The translations under genes were made by a program, and so were the position numbers. This document shows, piece after piece, positions 51,101 through 57,888 of a stretch of DNA of 64,000 nt; positions within the stretch are counted from its first letter, which is position 1; each line of letters starts with the position of its first letter. The notes beneath the pieces are model-generated. The model ran no database searches. It saw nothing but the letters and a program-made list of their open reading frames with translations, and was not told the origin of the DNA. The DNA comes from Closterium sp. NIES-65 (taxonomy: Eukaryota > Streptophyta > Zygnematophyceae > Desmidiales > Closteriaceae), in assembly GCA_948144175.1 (NCBI GenBank), contig CANXME010000417.1, positions 37,643-101,642 on the forward strand, in the 5' to 3' direction.

Positions 51101-53330
51101 GGCATCCCGAGCCTGTCGCAGGTGGTCGAGCAGGAGCTGGATCCGAACCTGCTGATGCAGCAGGTTGGCTCGGTCGGGGGTGTTTCTCTTAGGAATGTTG
51201 CAGAGAGGATCAGCAGCAGAGAGTTTGCTGCTGCTGCTTGGTCTATCTTGCACCAATTTGCAGCAGCAGCGGCAGCATCAACTCCCTCCTCTCTCTTCTC
51301 ATCGTCCTCCTCTACCACTCTCAGTTCATCACCCCACTCCTCTTCCTCCTCATCCTCCACCTCCTCCTCCTCTCCCTTCTCTTTTCGAACAAGGGATGTT
51401 ACCCCTCCCTCCTCCCGCGCCCCTCCATCCTTCTCCCCCATCCAATCACGTGACGACGTGTGGCGAGCGCTCACGCGAGCAGCGCAGGGCCTGCGATTTG
51501 TATCGGGCCTCCACACGCGATTCGTGATCCTGCCGTCCCGTAAGGTGGTGCCACGCAGGACGACATGTCAGCACCACCATCAGAATCAGCATCCTCGTCC
51601 CAGCAGCAGTACCGTAAGTAGTAACTCACCTTTAGGAGGCTCGCATAGTGGTTTGAGGGACCCAGATATAGGGTCGGTGGGGAGTGCAGTAGCAGCAGCA
51701 GTGGCAGCAGCAGCAGCTGCTGAAGCGAGAAAAACAGACAAAGCCAGTGGCAGCAGAGAAGCAGGAGGAGGAGAAGGATCAACCACAGCACCAACAGCAA
51801 CCACAGCAGCAGCAGGAGGGGTAATTCCAGGGGAACTTTTCTTTGTGGATGGGCGGCAAGGTCTTGTCTTTATCTCAGCAGCATCTGCTACAGTAGCGTC
51901 TCTCCCGCACGTACTATCTGCCGCCCTCAGCCAATTCCTGGGCTCTCCCGTATGCTTGCCTCTTGCCGCCCTGCTTGACTGCCCACCGAGCCTCCAACCG
52001 GGCCTCCGCCGAGCCTTGGCGCTCGGTTCTCCAGCAGCCCTGGTTTCTGCCACCTCTGGCAGCTCTAGATCAGGTTCGGAAGCCGAAGGCGAAGAGGAGG
52101 GGCGTTTGGGTGCAGAACTAGCAACCTCAGGCTCGGAAGGGCAGGCTCGGATGCCAAGCCTGTGGCAGCAGCGGGTGGCGGCGGAAAGGGGAGGCATGCC
52201 TGGGGAGGTTGTAGCAGCTGCTGACGTGGCACTGCTACAGTGCCACCCACTGAGGCCGTTCCACGCAGGGGAGGTTGTAGCGTGGAGAGAGGAGCGAGGG
52301 GGAGGAGGCGGGGGGTTGCTAGCAGGCAAATGGTTTGGGCAGGGGCAGGGGGCAGGAGGAGGAGGGGGAAGCAGTAGAGCAGCAGGGAGCACACTCGATC
52401 CTGCCTCATCCTCGCCCGCAGCACCCGCATCCACGCTGCGCTATGGCCGCGTGGTGGCGGATGTGAGGGCGACAGCAGGCCAGGCGCTGTGCCGCGTGCA
52501 GGTGGAGACCTTCCCCAACGAGATGCGCCTGCTGCTCTCCTCCTCCATCCTCTCCTTCAAATCCTCCACCTCCTCCTCTGCCTCTGCTGCAGCTGCTGCA
52601 GCAACGGCAGGGGCAGCAGGGGAAGATGCAGCTCCCCCTGCCGCTGTTGCTGCCTCTCCAGGCTCGTTGGCTCTTCCTCCCACTTCTCTTGGTGAAGCTG
52701 CCAGCTCAGCAGCGACGTCGCCGCCAGCTGGCGCCATGTCAGCGCCGTCGGTGGTCCCGCCTGGCGAGGTGGTGCGGGCTGTGAACGACATGCTGGCGGC
52801 GGCAGGGATCCCGCTGGGCGGCGGGCAGCAGCGGCTGCTGACTCAGCTGCTGACGATGCAGGAACAGGTGGCGGCGGTGGAGGCCACGCTGGCACATGAA
52901 CAGGTGCGTGATCCTGAGTGGCTGCTTTGTTGGTCTTGTTCACAGCCTTCATTGATGTTCTGTATGGTAATTATTACTCTGTAGAATATCCTTTTTTTTC
53001 AACCTGTTCTGTTATTCACTTTCCTCTCTCACAGTTTTGTTCCCAGTTGCTTTATTTCGAACTTTTGGATCCTTGCTTTCTCCTCCCTTTGCACCGCTTC
53101 GATGTGACGGAATCTACTCCCTCGCACTCCAGGCACGGGCCGAGCAGGCGGAGAAGGAAGCGGAGTCGGCCAAGGCGGCCTGGACGTGCCGCATCTGCCT
53201 CGCTGCTGACGTCAGCGCGGTGCTGGTGCCATGCGGGCACGTGCTGTGCGCCAGCTGTATTGCCAGCGTGCACCGCTGCCCCTTCTGCCGCTCCCACGTG
53301 GTGCAGACAGTGCGCCTCTTCAGACCATAG
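21699..53330 (+). CDS. Giant sacsin-like protein with HSP90-type ATPase modules and C-terminal RING (18 exons)
   Basis: The predicted gene joins exons 21699-21866, 22815-23002, 23750-24083, 24946-25500, 26055-29681, 30838-36125, 36631-38660, 38972-39106, 39627-39785, 40449-40820, 41179-41501, 41712-41771, 42628-43145, 43361-44603, 45067-48516, 49928-50147, 50432-52903 and 53133-53330. All introns are GT-AG and all phases fit, with one apparent frameshift in a poly-G tract near 45300. The product is about 7,110 residues, against about 4,700 for the Arabidopsis homologue (At5g23110) and about 4,600 for human sacsin. Layout: two GHKL ATPase modules, a third degenerate one, a C-terminal conserved region, a coiled coil and a RING. 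Known sacsins act as HSP70/HSP90-like co-chaperones; the RING suggests E3 ubiquitin ligase activity. Much of the extra length is simple-sequence insertions (Gly, Ser, Ala, Gln, Glu). The exon 7 donor could instead be 38655. Start: the first Met before the conserved EDFGQHVDLTQRIREVL. Confidence 0.92.
21927..22005 (+). repeat. Exon 1 3'-end echo in intron 1
   Basis: A diverged copy of the last about 70 nt of exon 1 plus its donor (CCAAGGTTCGTTA), with a 5-nt insertion (GAGCTGATCTGATTCAG) that shifts its frame. The real donor is at 21867. Confidence 0.88.
22090..22283 (+). repeat. 30-bp minisatellite in intron 1
   Basis: About six and a half units built on AGATGCCTGATGGCGTTGAC followed by a 10-nt spacer ending TTGACC. 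I see no clear resemblance to an exon. Confidence 0.85.
22331..22672 (+). repeat. Two echoes of the exon 2 5' end in intron 1
   Basis: Copies starting near 22331 and 22545 repeat the exon 2 acceptor and its first about 110-130 nt (CAGGTSTCCTTCTG..., then GGGCGCTGCGCTGCTCG). The first lacks the HNDAVF stretch; the second breaks after GATGAGGACTTT. The real exon starts at 22815. Confidence 0.88.
23040..23310 (+). repeat. Two echoes of the exon 2 3' end in intron 2
   Basis: Copies at about 23040-23170 and 23205-23310 repeat CTGCTGCTCGTGCACAACG through GGCAAGCGCAAGCAG. The first extends to GGCCGTTTTGGGTGGGT, so it keeps a donor-like site. Confidence 0.88.
23597..23672 (+). repeat. Echo of the exon 3 5' end in intron 2
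   Basis: CAACTCAGTCTATTATCTCACGG...CAGCCGTCAGTTTGTCACCTT copies the sequence after the real exon 3 start at 23750. Confidence 0.85.
24085..24163 (+). repeat. (TG)n/(TGCG)n microsatellite next to the exon 3 donor
   Basis: A run of TG with one GA interruption, passing into TGCG units, directly downstream of GAG|GTGCGT. Confidence 0.9.
24195..24430 (+). repeat. Two echoes of the exon 3 3' end in intron 3
   Basis: 24195-24315 repeats GGGTGCGACAT...GGGACGCTGTTTC and AGCTGTCAAGGCAGGCGTAC. 24375-24430 repeats AGCTGTCAAGGCAGGCGTAC through CATGGCTGCTCTGTTGAGGG. Confidence 0.85.
24471..24802. mobile_element. hAT-type MITE in intron 3 of the sacsin-like gene
   Basis: A 332-bp element with terminal inverted repeats TAGGGATGAGCAA and TTGCTCATCCCTA, flanked by a perfect 8-bp duplication CTCACGTT (24463-24470 and 24803-24810). 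An 8-bp duplication and a YAGGGATG terminus are hallmarks of the hAT superfamily. It has no transposase, so it is non-autonomous. Its body is dense in GTTCG/CGAAC on both strands, giving much internal self-complementarity; open frames across it on both strands are artefacts of this. Confidence 0.93.
24829..24896 (+). repeat. Echo of the exon 4 5' end in intron 3
   Basis: CTGCTCTTCCTCAAGCACGTGGAGCGAGTGG... through TGGCATCAGGGAGCG is nearly identical to the exon 4 start (real exon from 24946). The MITE landed just upstream. Confidence 0.88.
25513..25652 (+). repeat. Echo of the exon 4 3' end in intron 4
   Basis: A copy of the last about 120 nt of exon 4 (GGCATGGCGAAGCGAAAAGC... GCCGTTGGCGTCTGTGGCTA), containing an internal 28-bp tandem duplication. 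Confidence 0.85.
25745..25985 (+). repeat. Two echoes of the exon 5 5' end in intron 4
   Basis: Near 25745-25830 and 25888-25985: GCCTCTCCCAGTGCGYYCCAA and CACATCAACRRC-like sequence, each diverged from the real exon 5 start at 26055 (GGCCGGGCCTTCTGCTTCCT). Confidence 0.85.
26973..27077 (+). repeat. (GGA)n coding microsatellite in exon 5
   Basis: An almost pure GGA run encoding about 35 consecutive Gly residues inside the sacsin-like protein. It is likely to vary in length between individuals. Confidence 0.9.
29765..29965 (+). repeat. Two echoes of the exon 5 3' end in intron 5
   Basis: 29765-29825 repeats ATGCTGGGGCAGGAGGAGAT...GTGATCCTTGAGGTGAG, keeping the donor. 29912-29965 repeats GCTGGGACCTGGG...GGAGGAGATGAAGGTGGTGA. 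The real donor is at 29682. Confidence 0.88.
30150..30502 (+). repeat. 37-bp minisatellite in intron 5, apparently derived from exon 6
   Basis: Nine units with exact 37-bp spacing (30189, 30226 ... 30485), each running GACCTGCTCGCCTGGGCGTG...TAGGGGGAAT, preceded by one longer unit (GACCTCCTGCTCGCCTGGG, 30150). The unit matches exon 6 at 30958-31004 (GACCTCCTGCTCGCCCTGGG ... CTCGGGGAATGA), and 30716-30752 is an intermediate. Confidence 0.88.
30585..30755 (+). repeat. Long echo of the exon 6 5' end in intron 5
   Basis: It repeats the acceptor and first about 160 nt of exon 6 (CCAGGGCTGCAGGTGGGTGT...GGAGACGGTTTCTGCTC...) at roughly 85-90% identity by eye. It keeps an intact CAG acceptor. The real exon starts at 30838. 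Confidence 0.92.
31680..32400 (+). other. Sacsin repeat 2: HSP90-type ATPase module (inside exon 6)
   Basis: It starts EAFGQHEALTTRLKHIVEMY, with N-box ELVQNADDAGAREA near residue 1933 and second glycine box GRFGLGFNSVYHFTD near residue 2005. FDPHASNLPG and FGCDLQSPYHGTLFRFPLR follow. ATP-binding residues are conserved. Unlike module 1, which is spread over three exons, it sits in one uninterrupted 5.3-kb exon. Confidence 0.9.
36212..36490 (+). repeat. Two echoes of the exon 6 3' end in intron 6
   Basis: 36212-36350 repeats the last about 110 nt plus donor (CTCAAGGCGCCCTGCAGGTA) almost perfectly. 36412-36490 is a poorer copy (GAGATCAGCAGGCTGGGCCC ... CACCGTGCGGGTGAGC). The real donor is at 36126. 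Confidence 0.88.
38690..38770 (+). repeat. Short direct repeats in intron 7
   Basis: Three to four imperfect copies of about 23 nt built on GTATTGTGGCACTTA. The origin is not evident. The rest of intron 7 (38661-38971) shows nothing else. Confidence 0.7.
39150..39425 (+). repeat. Two echoes of exon 8 in intron 8
   Basis: 39150-39270 and 39285-39425 repeat parts of exon 8 (CCCCACGCCATAGC, CTGGACGGCCCTTCTGCCGC) and the post-donor sequence GTGAGTCTCGTGCTCCAACTCCTGCACAGCTGACGA (shown in part). The duplicated unit straddles the donor at 39107. Confidence 0.88.
39913..39975 (+). repeat. Echo of the exon 9 3' end in intron 9
   Basis: CACCACCCGGAGATCTTCCT...CCCAACCAACCCTGGGTGGGT copies the exon 9 end (real donor at 39786). 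Confidence 0.85.
40128..40390 (+). repeat. Two echoes of the exon 10 5' end in intron 9
   Basis: Copies from about 40128 (GTGCAGGTCAACTCCAGAG) and 40288 (CTGCAGGTCAGTTCCAAGG) each repeat the acceptor and about 90 nt of exon 10, including GGAGCYCAGCTCACATCA. The real exon begins at 40449 after CTGCAG. Confidence 0.9.
40857..41080. repeat. 48-bp tandem repeat with a 22-nt palindrome in intron 10
   Basis: About four and a half near-identical 48-bp units (GGTTCTCGGTCTTTGTCTGG then TTCATTATCCTTTTGAGG...). Each unit boundary carries CCTTTTGAGG-CG-CCTCAAAAGG, a perfect palindrome, except the last, which has one substitution. Open frames on both strands are products of the repeat. Confidence 0.9.
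41821..41849 (+). repeat. Echo of the exon 12 3' end in intron 12
   Basis: TTTTTCCATGCTCAGGTCAG copies TTTTTCCATGCCCAGGTCAG at the real donor (41772). Confidence 0.85.
41957..42059. other. Cluster of three stem-loops in intron 12
   Basis: Adjacent inverted repeats: GGGATTA/TAATCCC (41957-41974); a stem of about 20 bp from GTAATCCCAAGGCAATCTCC to its complement ending GGAGATTAC (41967-42018, overlapping the first); and GTTTGGTTGGG/CCCAACCAAAC (42025-42059). This could be a decayed foldback or MITE, or a structured RNA. Confidence 0.6.
42286..42545 (+). repeat. Two echoes of the exon 13 5' end in intron 12
   Basis: 42286-42412 and 42455-42545 repeat GTCCGAGCAGGCATGGGGTC, GCGCCCTTTCAGGACCGCAA and the Ser-coding AGC run. 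The first keeps a CAG acceptor; in the second it has become ACG. The real exon begins at 42628. Confidence 0.9.
43190..43258 (+). repeat. Echo of the exon 14 5' end in intron 13
   Basis: GGTACCTCTCCTTCAATCAACC...GACCGGCGCCACCACCAGAAT copies the start of exon 14 (GGTATCTCTCCTTCAACC), real start 43361. Confidence 0.85.
44604..45066. other. Intron 14: small donor echo and short tandem repeat
   Basis: 44630-44648 repeats the donor context CACAGGTATGTTTTC of exon 14. 44701-44750 has three tandem CTGATGAGTGCGTT-type units. The remaining sequence, a pyrimidine-rich tract before the exon 15 acceptor, shows nothing further. Confidence 0.7.
45067..48516 (+). other. Exon 15 of the sacsin-like gene, with apparent frameshift near 45300
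   Basis: From 45067 the frame reads VDLLEYCCADIQLPD and continues to about 45285. From about 45308 the coding frame is shifted by one (ESRGLG...EALLRRLEGARMGG, then SVFDFGQNVLDELD and the rest of the conserved region to ESLGQIR at 48516). The break lies in GGGGGAGGGGGAGGGGGGGG, so an assembly homopolymer error is the simplest reading. A very short intron or a real frameshift are alternatives. The exon also carries poly-Gln (46290-46335) and Pro-Ala-Glu repeats (46641-46735). Confidence 0.7.
48590..48815 (+). repeat. 27-bp G-rich minisatellite in intron 15
   Basis: About eight units of GTGGTGGTGGGGGTGGAGGT + CCTGTGG. The sequence resembles the end of exon 15 around 48395-48435 (GGCCCAGTGGTGGGGGTGGA then GGAGGAGCTGTGGGTGGTGG), so it is likely expanded from an exon echo. 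The G-rich strand could form quadruplexes. Confidence 0.88.
48817..49197 (+). repeat. Three echoes of the exon 15 3' end in intron 15
   Basis: 48817-48895, 48985-49064 and 49136-49197 each repeat CTGACAGAGGCGCTGCTTGC-like sequence through GGGCAGATCAG (the first two reach the exon end). The spacers between them are also similar (GGTTGAGGGT, ATGGTTC, GGGTTTA), so the duplicated unit includes intron sequence. Confidence 0.9.
49259..49870 (+). repeat. Four echoes of the exon 16 5' end in intron 15
   Basis: Copies start at 49259, 49427, 49597 and 49779, spaced about 170-180 nt. All repeat GTTCATYCCAGCAGAGYG and GGCGGGGCAGCGGTGGA-like sequence; three follow a CAG acceptor and one has ACG. The fourth (49779) extends to GCCAGCTATGCTGCCTGCTG. 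The real exon starts at 49928. Confidence 0.93.
50240..50272 (+). repeat. Internal exon 16 echo in intron 16
   Basis: CTGCTGCAGTTCACGTGGTT repeats GCCGCAGTTCACGTGGCTGA of exon 16 (about 50075-50095). Confidence 0.7.
53133..53330 (+). other. Exon 18: coiled coil and C3HC4 RING finger
   Basis: 65 codons and TAG. ARAEQAEKEAESAKAAW continues the coiled coil begun at the end of exon 17 (QLLTMQEQVAAVEATLAHEQ). The RING follows as C-x2-C-x11-C-x-H-x2-C-x2-C-x6-C-x2-C (from TCRICL to CPFCRS), ending VRLFRP. This arrangement is typical of RING E3 ligases and of plant sacsin homologues; animal sacsin has J and HEPN domains at this end instead. Confidence 0.9.
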
Positions 53331-53890
53331 GATTCAAATAGTGCGTTCATGTAGACCATAGGATCTAATCTGTGCCTGCCCAGGCCGTTGTCAAACCGTA
53401 TTATACATATCGTAGCAGAGTCAAGTGTTTTACGTATTTTTACGCAAGGCTACGGTATTATTCATTTACCCAGTGTAACATTTGAGCTTCGCGTTTACGA
53501 CTCCTGCTAATTTATGGAGTAGGCATCACAATTGACTGACCTGCTGGTGTATAATGGAGATGTGCCCTTGTGTCGATGCACCCTCACCCTCACACCGTTC
53601 AGTCAGTACAGATGACAGCCCATGTACAGCAAGCGTATCAGCGCCTTGTAGCAGGATAGAATTCTGCTTTGCAGAGCTCTGGCACTGGCCCGTGCATATG
53701 AACATCTCTGTTAAATTCACAGCCCATGGAACAGACATGTATTTCAGAGAATGATACGGTACAAGCCTTTGCCACAATCCAACATCAAACAACCACCCGA
53801 ACTTCCTTGACTTCTGGCCTGTACCAACCATCCAACTTCCATCCTCACCTCTCAACTCCTCCACGAAATCCACCACACCATGGCCACTGC
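53331..53890. other. Convergent 3' flanks between the sacsin-like gene and bL31c
   Basis: The two host genes end tail to tail 560 bp apart. AGACCATAGGAT, which includes the sacsin-like stop codon, is repeated at 53353-53364. No other gene is seen. Both 3' UTRs must lie here and could overlap. Confidence 0.6.
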
Positions 53891-56471
53891 TCATCTCCTG
53901 CCGCCCTTCTTGGCCGGCGCCTTGGACTTCTTAACAATAACGATTTCGCCCTTATCGAGGACGGGGATCTTGGACATGGTGCCGAGGGCGCCGTACCGCT
54001 GGTTGAACTTGTCCACTCGTCCCGCCTCCGTCAGCAGCGTGTTCTTGCTGCCCTGGAACAGCGGGTGGTTGCCTGCAGGCAGAGAGGAGGGGATTGAGAG
54101 GTGGGGGGGAGGGGGAAGAGGGGTCAAGAGGCGGGAAGGGGATTTCAGTATACAGGGACAGGTCAAGTGTAGATTCGCCCTGCCTCTGTCAGCAGCGTGC
54201 TCTTGCTGCCCTGGAACAGCGGGTGGTTGCCTGCAGGCAGAGAGGAGGGGATTGAGAGGTGGGGGGGAGGGGGAAGAGGGGTCAAGAGGCAGGAAGGGGA
54301 TTTCAGTATACAGGGACAGGTCAAGTGTAGATTCGCCCTGCCTCTGTCAGCAGCGTGCTCTTGCTGCCCTGGAACAGCGGGTGGTTGCCTGCAGGCAGAG
54401 AGGAGGGGATTGAGAGGTGGGGGGGAGGGGGAAGAGGGGTCAAGAGGCGGGAAGGGGATTTCAGTATACAGGGACAGGTCAAGTGTAGATTCGCCCTGCC
54501 TCTGTCAGCAGCGTGCTCTTGCTGCCCTGGAACAGCGGGTGGTTTCTCAGAGGGAAGGAGGGAGGGATGGGCATGACGGGGAGATGAGAGAAACTTGGTA
54601 CACAGGCACATGAGTAATCAATAACCGAGTGTCCACTCGCCCTGCCTCCGCCAGCAGCGTGCTTTGCTGCTCAGAGCCAGCGGGTAGTTGCCTGCAGGAG
54701 AAAAGAAAGCAGCGGAAAGGGAGCACAAAGGGCTTGTCAGGACTCCATTCGCCCTCTAGTTCAGATTGCCTGTGTCAGGATCGTGTGTTCTTACTGCCCC
54801 AAAATGCGGGAACAGAGGGGCGTTAGAGATGTCCAAGAACCCATTAGCGCGCGCGGGGGGGGGGGGGGGGGGGGGGGGGGAAGAGGGGGGGGAGGGAGGG
54901 GAAGGGGGGGGGGATCAAAGAGTGAGCTTGTCTGTGGGCCTGTCTCATGGCTTGCGGGTTGCTGTCATGGAACAAGGAGCAGTAGTCTGATGCGCAGGAG
55001 TGCTGGGGAGAGTGAAGAATGCCAGGCTAAGTAGAAGCGAGCTATCAATGCAATTCCCCCTCGAGAGACGCGCGATTACATAAGTCCAGACAATTGATGC
55101 ACCGCTTTCCCGCTTCTTTGGGAACATTGCTTCCATATTCTATACAACCGGACAGCGCGTCGAACGTCTCTCGGCTCTTCAACCGGACGCACTGCATGAA
55201 ACACTGATTCGAGGACGCGTAATAGCTGCATCCCGCGACTACCACTTGTTGCATTACAATAACTACCACGCGTAATAACTCCATCCTTATCGTCGCCATT
55301 TGATGCTCGACCGTAACTGAGCTTCCTAAGTCGTGAAACCCGGAGTCTTCTCATCAGCTCTCACGATCAACATTTCAAATGCCAGCACACGGAAGCTACT
55401 CTAGAAGCAAACCGAGCCTGACAGAACGTCAGTCTAGGCGACTAAACGTCATAAGATGTGACGACCCGTCTGCCTAGACCGAACGGCAGCGTATCGACGA
55501 CCCGTCAGCCTAACCTGTGCATTCAAAGACGGCGCTAACTGACGACGTATTCCTGTACGTGCCCAACTCGACATTGCAAAACACTTTATACTCATTGTAA
55601 GACTTCGGGTGAATGCCCTTGCACGACAGCCCTACCTGACCAGACGTCGACGACGTATTTCTCCTGCGTGCCCATGGTGGTCATCACCTCCTCGCCATTG
55701 CAGAACACTTTATCCTCGTTATATAAATGAATGCTGTCCGAGAACCCTACCTGACCAGACGTCGACGACGTATTTCTCCTGCGTGCCCATGGTGGTCATC
55801 ACCTCCTCGCCATTGCAGAACACTTTCGACTCCTTATAGAACTTGGGGTGGATGCCCTCCTTCTTGCACACCACGCGCGCCTCGCCGCGTCGCGCCTGAG
55901 AGATGGAAATTCGCGAAATGAGAATAATGAGATACACTAGAGCATCATTTACGGGTCCATCGTAAGTGAAGATCGGAGAAAAGTGTCTCCTTCTTGCACA
56001 CCATGCGCGCCTCGCCGCGTTGCGCCTGAAAAGGTGTAAAGAGTCATGAAATAACACGAGAGCACAAAATTGGCTCCTATTCAGCTCTAACTGGAAAATG
56101 GAGTCAATTCTCTTTCTTGCACTCCCCGCGTGACTCGCCGCGTTACGCGTGCTTATCCCAGGGTGACTCGAGGCGGAAATAAGAGGGGCCGCTGAAAGCC
56201 TGACCGAGTGAGAGATGCGTCGACTAAAAGGGTACCTCGCCGCACTGTCCGGATATACGAATGCACATAAACGCAATACGGATAATAGCTAATCTGGCTA
56301 AATACAGTCAAACATAGCCTTTTGCATCCATACCGTCGCTGGCAACCATATACCACTGTCTTGGCTTATACTGGAAGCTAAAAAAGCGCTAACCTGAAGG
56401 TTTTGACGGCCAGCAAAAGCAGCGGAAGACACGGCGCCGAGGACGGACGCGTCGCAGCGGAGGGTGGCCAT
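53891..56471 (-). CDS. RPL31: Plastid ribosomal protein bL31c, nuclear-encoded (3 exons)
   Basis: Exons on the minus strand: 56471-56394, 55895-55751 and 54072-53891, all with GT-AG introns and compatible phases (0, then 1), giving 134 residues. Exon 1 encodes the start of a chloroplast transit peptide (MATLRCDASVLGAVSSAAFA), rich in Ala and Ser. Exon 2 gives the bL31 core CKKEGIHPKFYKESKVFCNG and KYVVDVWSG; exon 3 gives NHPLFQGSKNTLLTEAGRVD and IPVLDKGEIVIVKKSKAPAK. bL31 is part of the large subunit near the central protuberance. The single Cys near the N-terminus is not part of a CxxC zinc site, matching the non-zinc plastid form. Both introns hold multiple echoes of the neighbouring exon ends. 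Nuclear coding is expected in the green lineage. The transit peptide length is uncertain. Confidence 0.93.
54183..54820 (-). repeat. Five echoes of the bL31c exon 3 5' end in intron 2
   Basis: Units repeat with an exact 158-bp period: the real exon word GTCAGCAGCGTG (plus strand) at 54030 recurs at 54188, 54346 and 54504, then diverged at about 54650 and 54775. On the minus strand the 54188 and 54346 copies keep the CTGCAG acceptor and a frame for GNHPLFQGSK.TLLTEAGRI, ending in an early stop. Confidence 0.93.
54855..54915. repeat. Long poly-G tract in bL31c intron 2
   Basis: GCGCGC, then about 24 consecutive G, then further G runs. The exact length is unreliable in an assembly. From 54916 to 55535 the intron shows no gene. 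Confidence 0.8.
55536..55712 (-). repeat. Two echoes of bL31c exon 2 in intron 2
   Basis: 55629-55712 repeats the donor region and about 70 nt of exon 2 almost perfectly (ACCTGACCAGACGTCGACGA on the plus strand). 55536-55620 is an older copy (GACGACGTATTCCTG ... ACTTCGGGTGAATGCCCTTG). Confidence 0.9.
55983..56155 (-). repeat. Two echoes of the bL31c exon 2 5' end in intron 1
   Basis: Plus-strand CTCCTTCTTGCACACCATGC...CGCGTTGCGCCTGAAA (about 55986-56032) and TCTTTCTTGCACTCCCCGCG...TTACGCGTGC (about 56108-56150). The first keeps a minus-strand CAG acceptor. Confidence 0.88.
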
Positions 56472-57246
56472 GGCTGAAGACTAAGCGGCTTCAAACAGGC
56501 AGCGATATCACGACCTAGCAACCTTGAAGTCCGAAGCCCGAAACCTCGAGTTAGGAGGCCAAACGAGGTGCTATGGATGTATCCTGTGAAACTTGGGCTC
56601 AGATGGAATTACGGGTGGAAAACGTGCTTTGGTGGAAATTAGGGTTTCGAGTATGAAAAAGAGCAAGTTGTTGCGAGAGAGGGACGCTGGAAGGCAGTTA
56701 CTTACGTAAGTCTCGGTAAGTCCTGTTAAGTGATACTTACGCAAGAGTAGGGGCGGGGTGGTGCGGGGCTGGCGGTTGGAATGGCGGAGGTTGGGTGGAG
56801 GATGCAGCTGCGGGAACCGAGCAGTGGGGGGGCCCGTAGCGGAAGCGGGGCGCTCTGGTTGGGGGAAGTTCGACGGCTTGGATGCAAGGTTGCGACTTCA
56901 ACATATGGCTGACGTACGACGACGTGGCGCCATCGCCACGTCATCCCAGTACCAACTTCCAAATTTTCTTCTCGAGATAGGATGACAGCGTGGTATGAAA
57001 CAGTTGTTTCATCTCTCCCTAATATCAAAATATCAAAAGCTTTATACACGAAGAACAATGGAAGAAACAACAAACTAGTCACAATAACTTAGTTGCAAAC
57101 ATCACATCGGCAGCTTCACAATAGTAAGCAGCCTGTTGGTTCTGACACATGAATCGTAACCCTCTTGAATGTACATGTAAGCTTGGATTTTTTCGCACAT
57201 TATAAGGCCTGCCTACCTCTCTTGAATGTGGCAAATGCTTAAAGCC
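56472..57246. other. Upstream region of bL31c
   Basis: No further gene seen. Three donor-like words (TTACGTAAGT, CGGTAAGT, and ACTTACG on the other strand) cluster at 56700-56745. The bL31c promoter should lie here. Confidence 0.4.
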
Positions 57247-57491
57247 CGAGTCTAGAATGGCAAGGGTTCAAGTTCAAGATTCTTGAACATGATTTCGCCA
57301 AAGAACATGGTAACCCGCCTTTTTGTGGTGTTCTCTCGCGATCCACTGTGAAGGGGTTTGAAGCGCATGAATGTGATTGGCCAAAAGCACCACAGCAAAA
57401 CCACAGACGACCCTCGCCAGAACGAACAAAAATCGTGACTGCTGTTCATACTTCTGGAAACTTGAAACATGAAGCTACCGTTCTAGACTCG
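57247..57491. mobile_element. Possible MITE with 14-bp terminal inverted repeats
   Basis: CGAGTCTAGAATGG at the left and CCGTTCTAGACTCG at the right are inverted repeats (13 of 14 match) enclosing 245 bp. No convincing target duplication is visible, so this is tentative. Confidence 0.4.
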
Positions 57492-57560
57492 TATTATCTA
57501 GCTCCGTAGCCCGCAATATCGTCAGCAGCCGATAACTAGTACCCGCCTTTCCCAGGACAA

Positions 57561-57681
57561 TGAGGAAAGTAGAACGAGAATGATGGACTAAGGAATGGGA
57601 GTGATACAAATATGCAACCCTAGAAATGTGTACCCCATATGGGCTACCCCACTATAGCCTACACAATATTATAATTTGACA
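57561..57681 (-). repeat. 3' LTR of element 4
   Basis: On the minus strand it begins TGTCAAATTATAATATTGTG and ends ...CTACTTTCCTCA, 121 bp, preceded by TATGGGGGTG as in element 3. It is more diverged than the element 3 LTRs. Confidence 0.8.
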
Positions 57682-57888
57682 CACCCCCATAGGCAAAGTG
57701 GGGGAGAACAAGGGGTCACAAGACAAGTCAAGCAAAGCAGACAAAGCTCAGGGTGGATCACAACGTCACCACACAGTCCTAGCACAAGGTCAAGGCCACA
57801 AGGCCAGTTCGCATGTAGGAGTACACACATATAAATAAGGCTAAACAAGAAAGAGCAGGTATATATATATGTAAGAGTACAAGCAAGG

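Noticed and set aside
54321-54611. Separate small bL31-like gene on the minus strand
   Set aside because: The frame reads NHPLFQGSKSTLLTEAGRI and then stops; it is an intronic echo of exon 3 within a 158-bp tandem unit.
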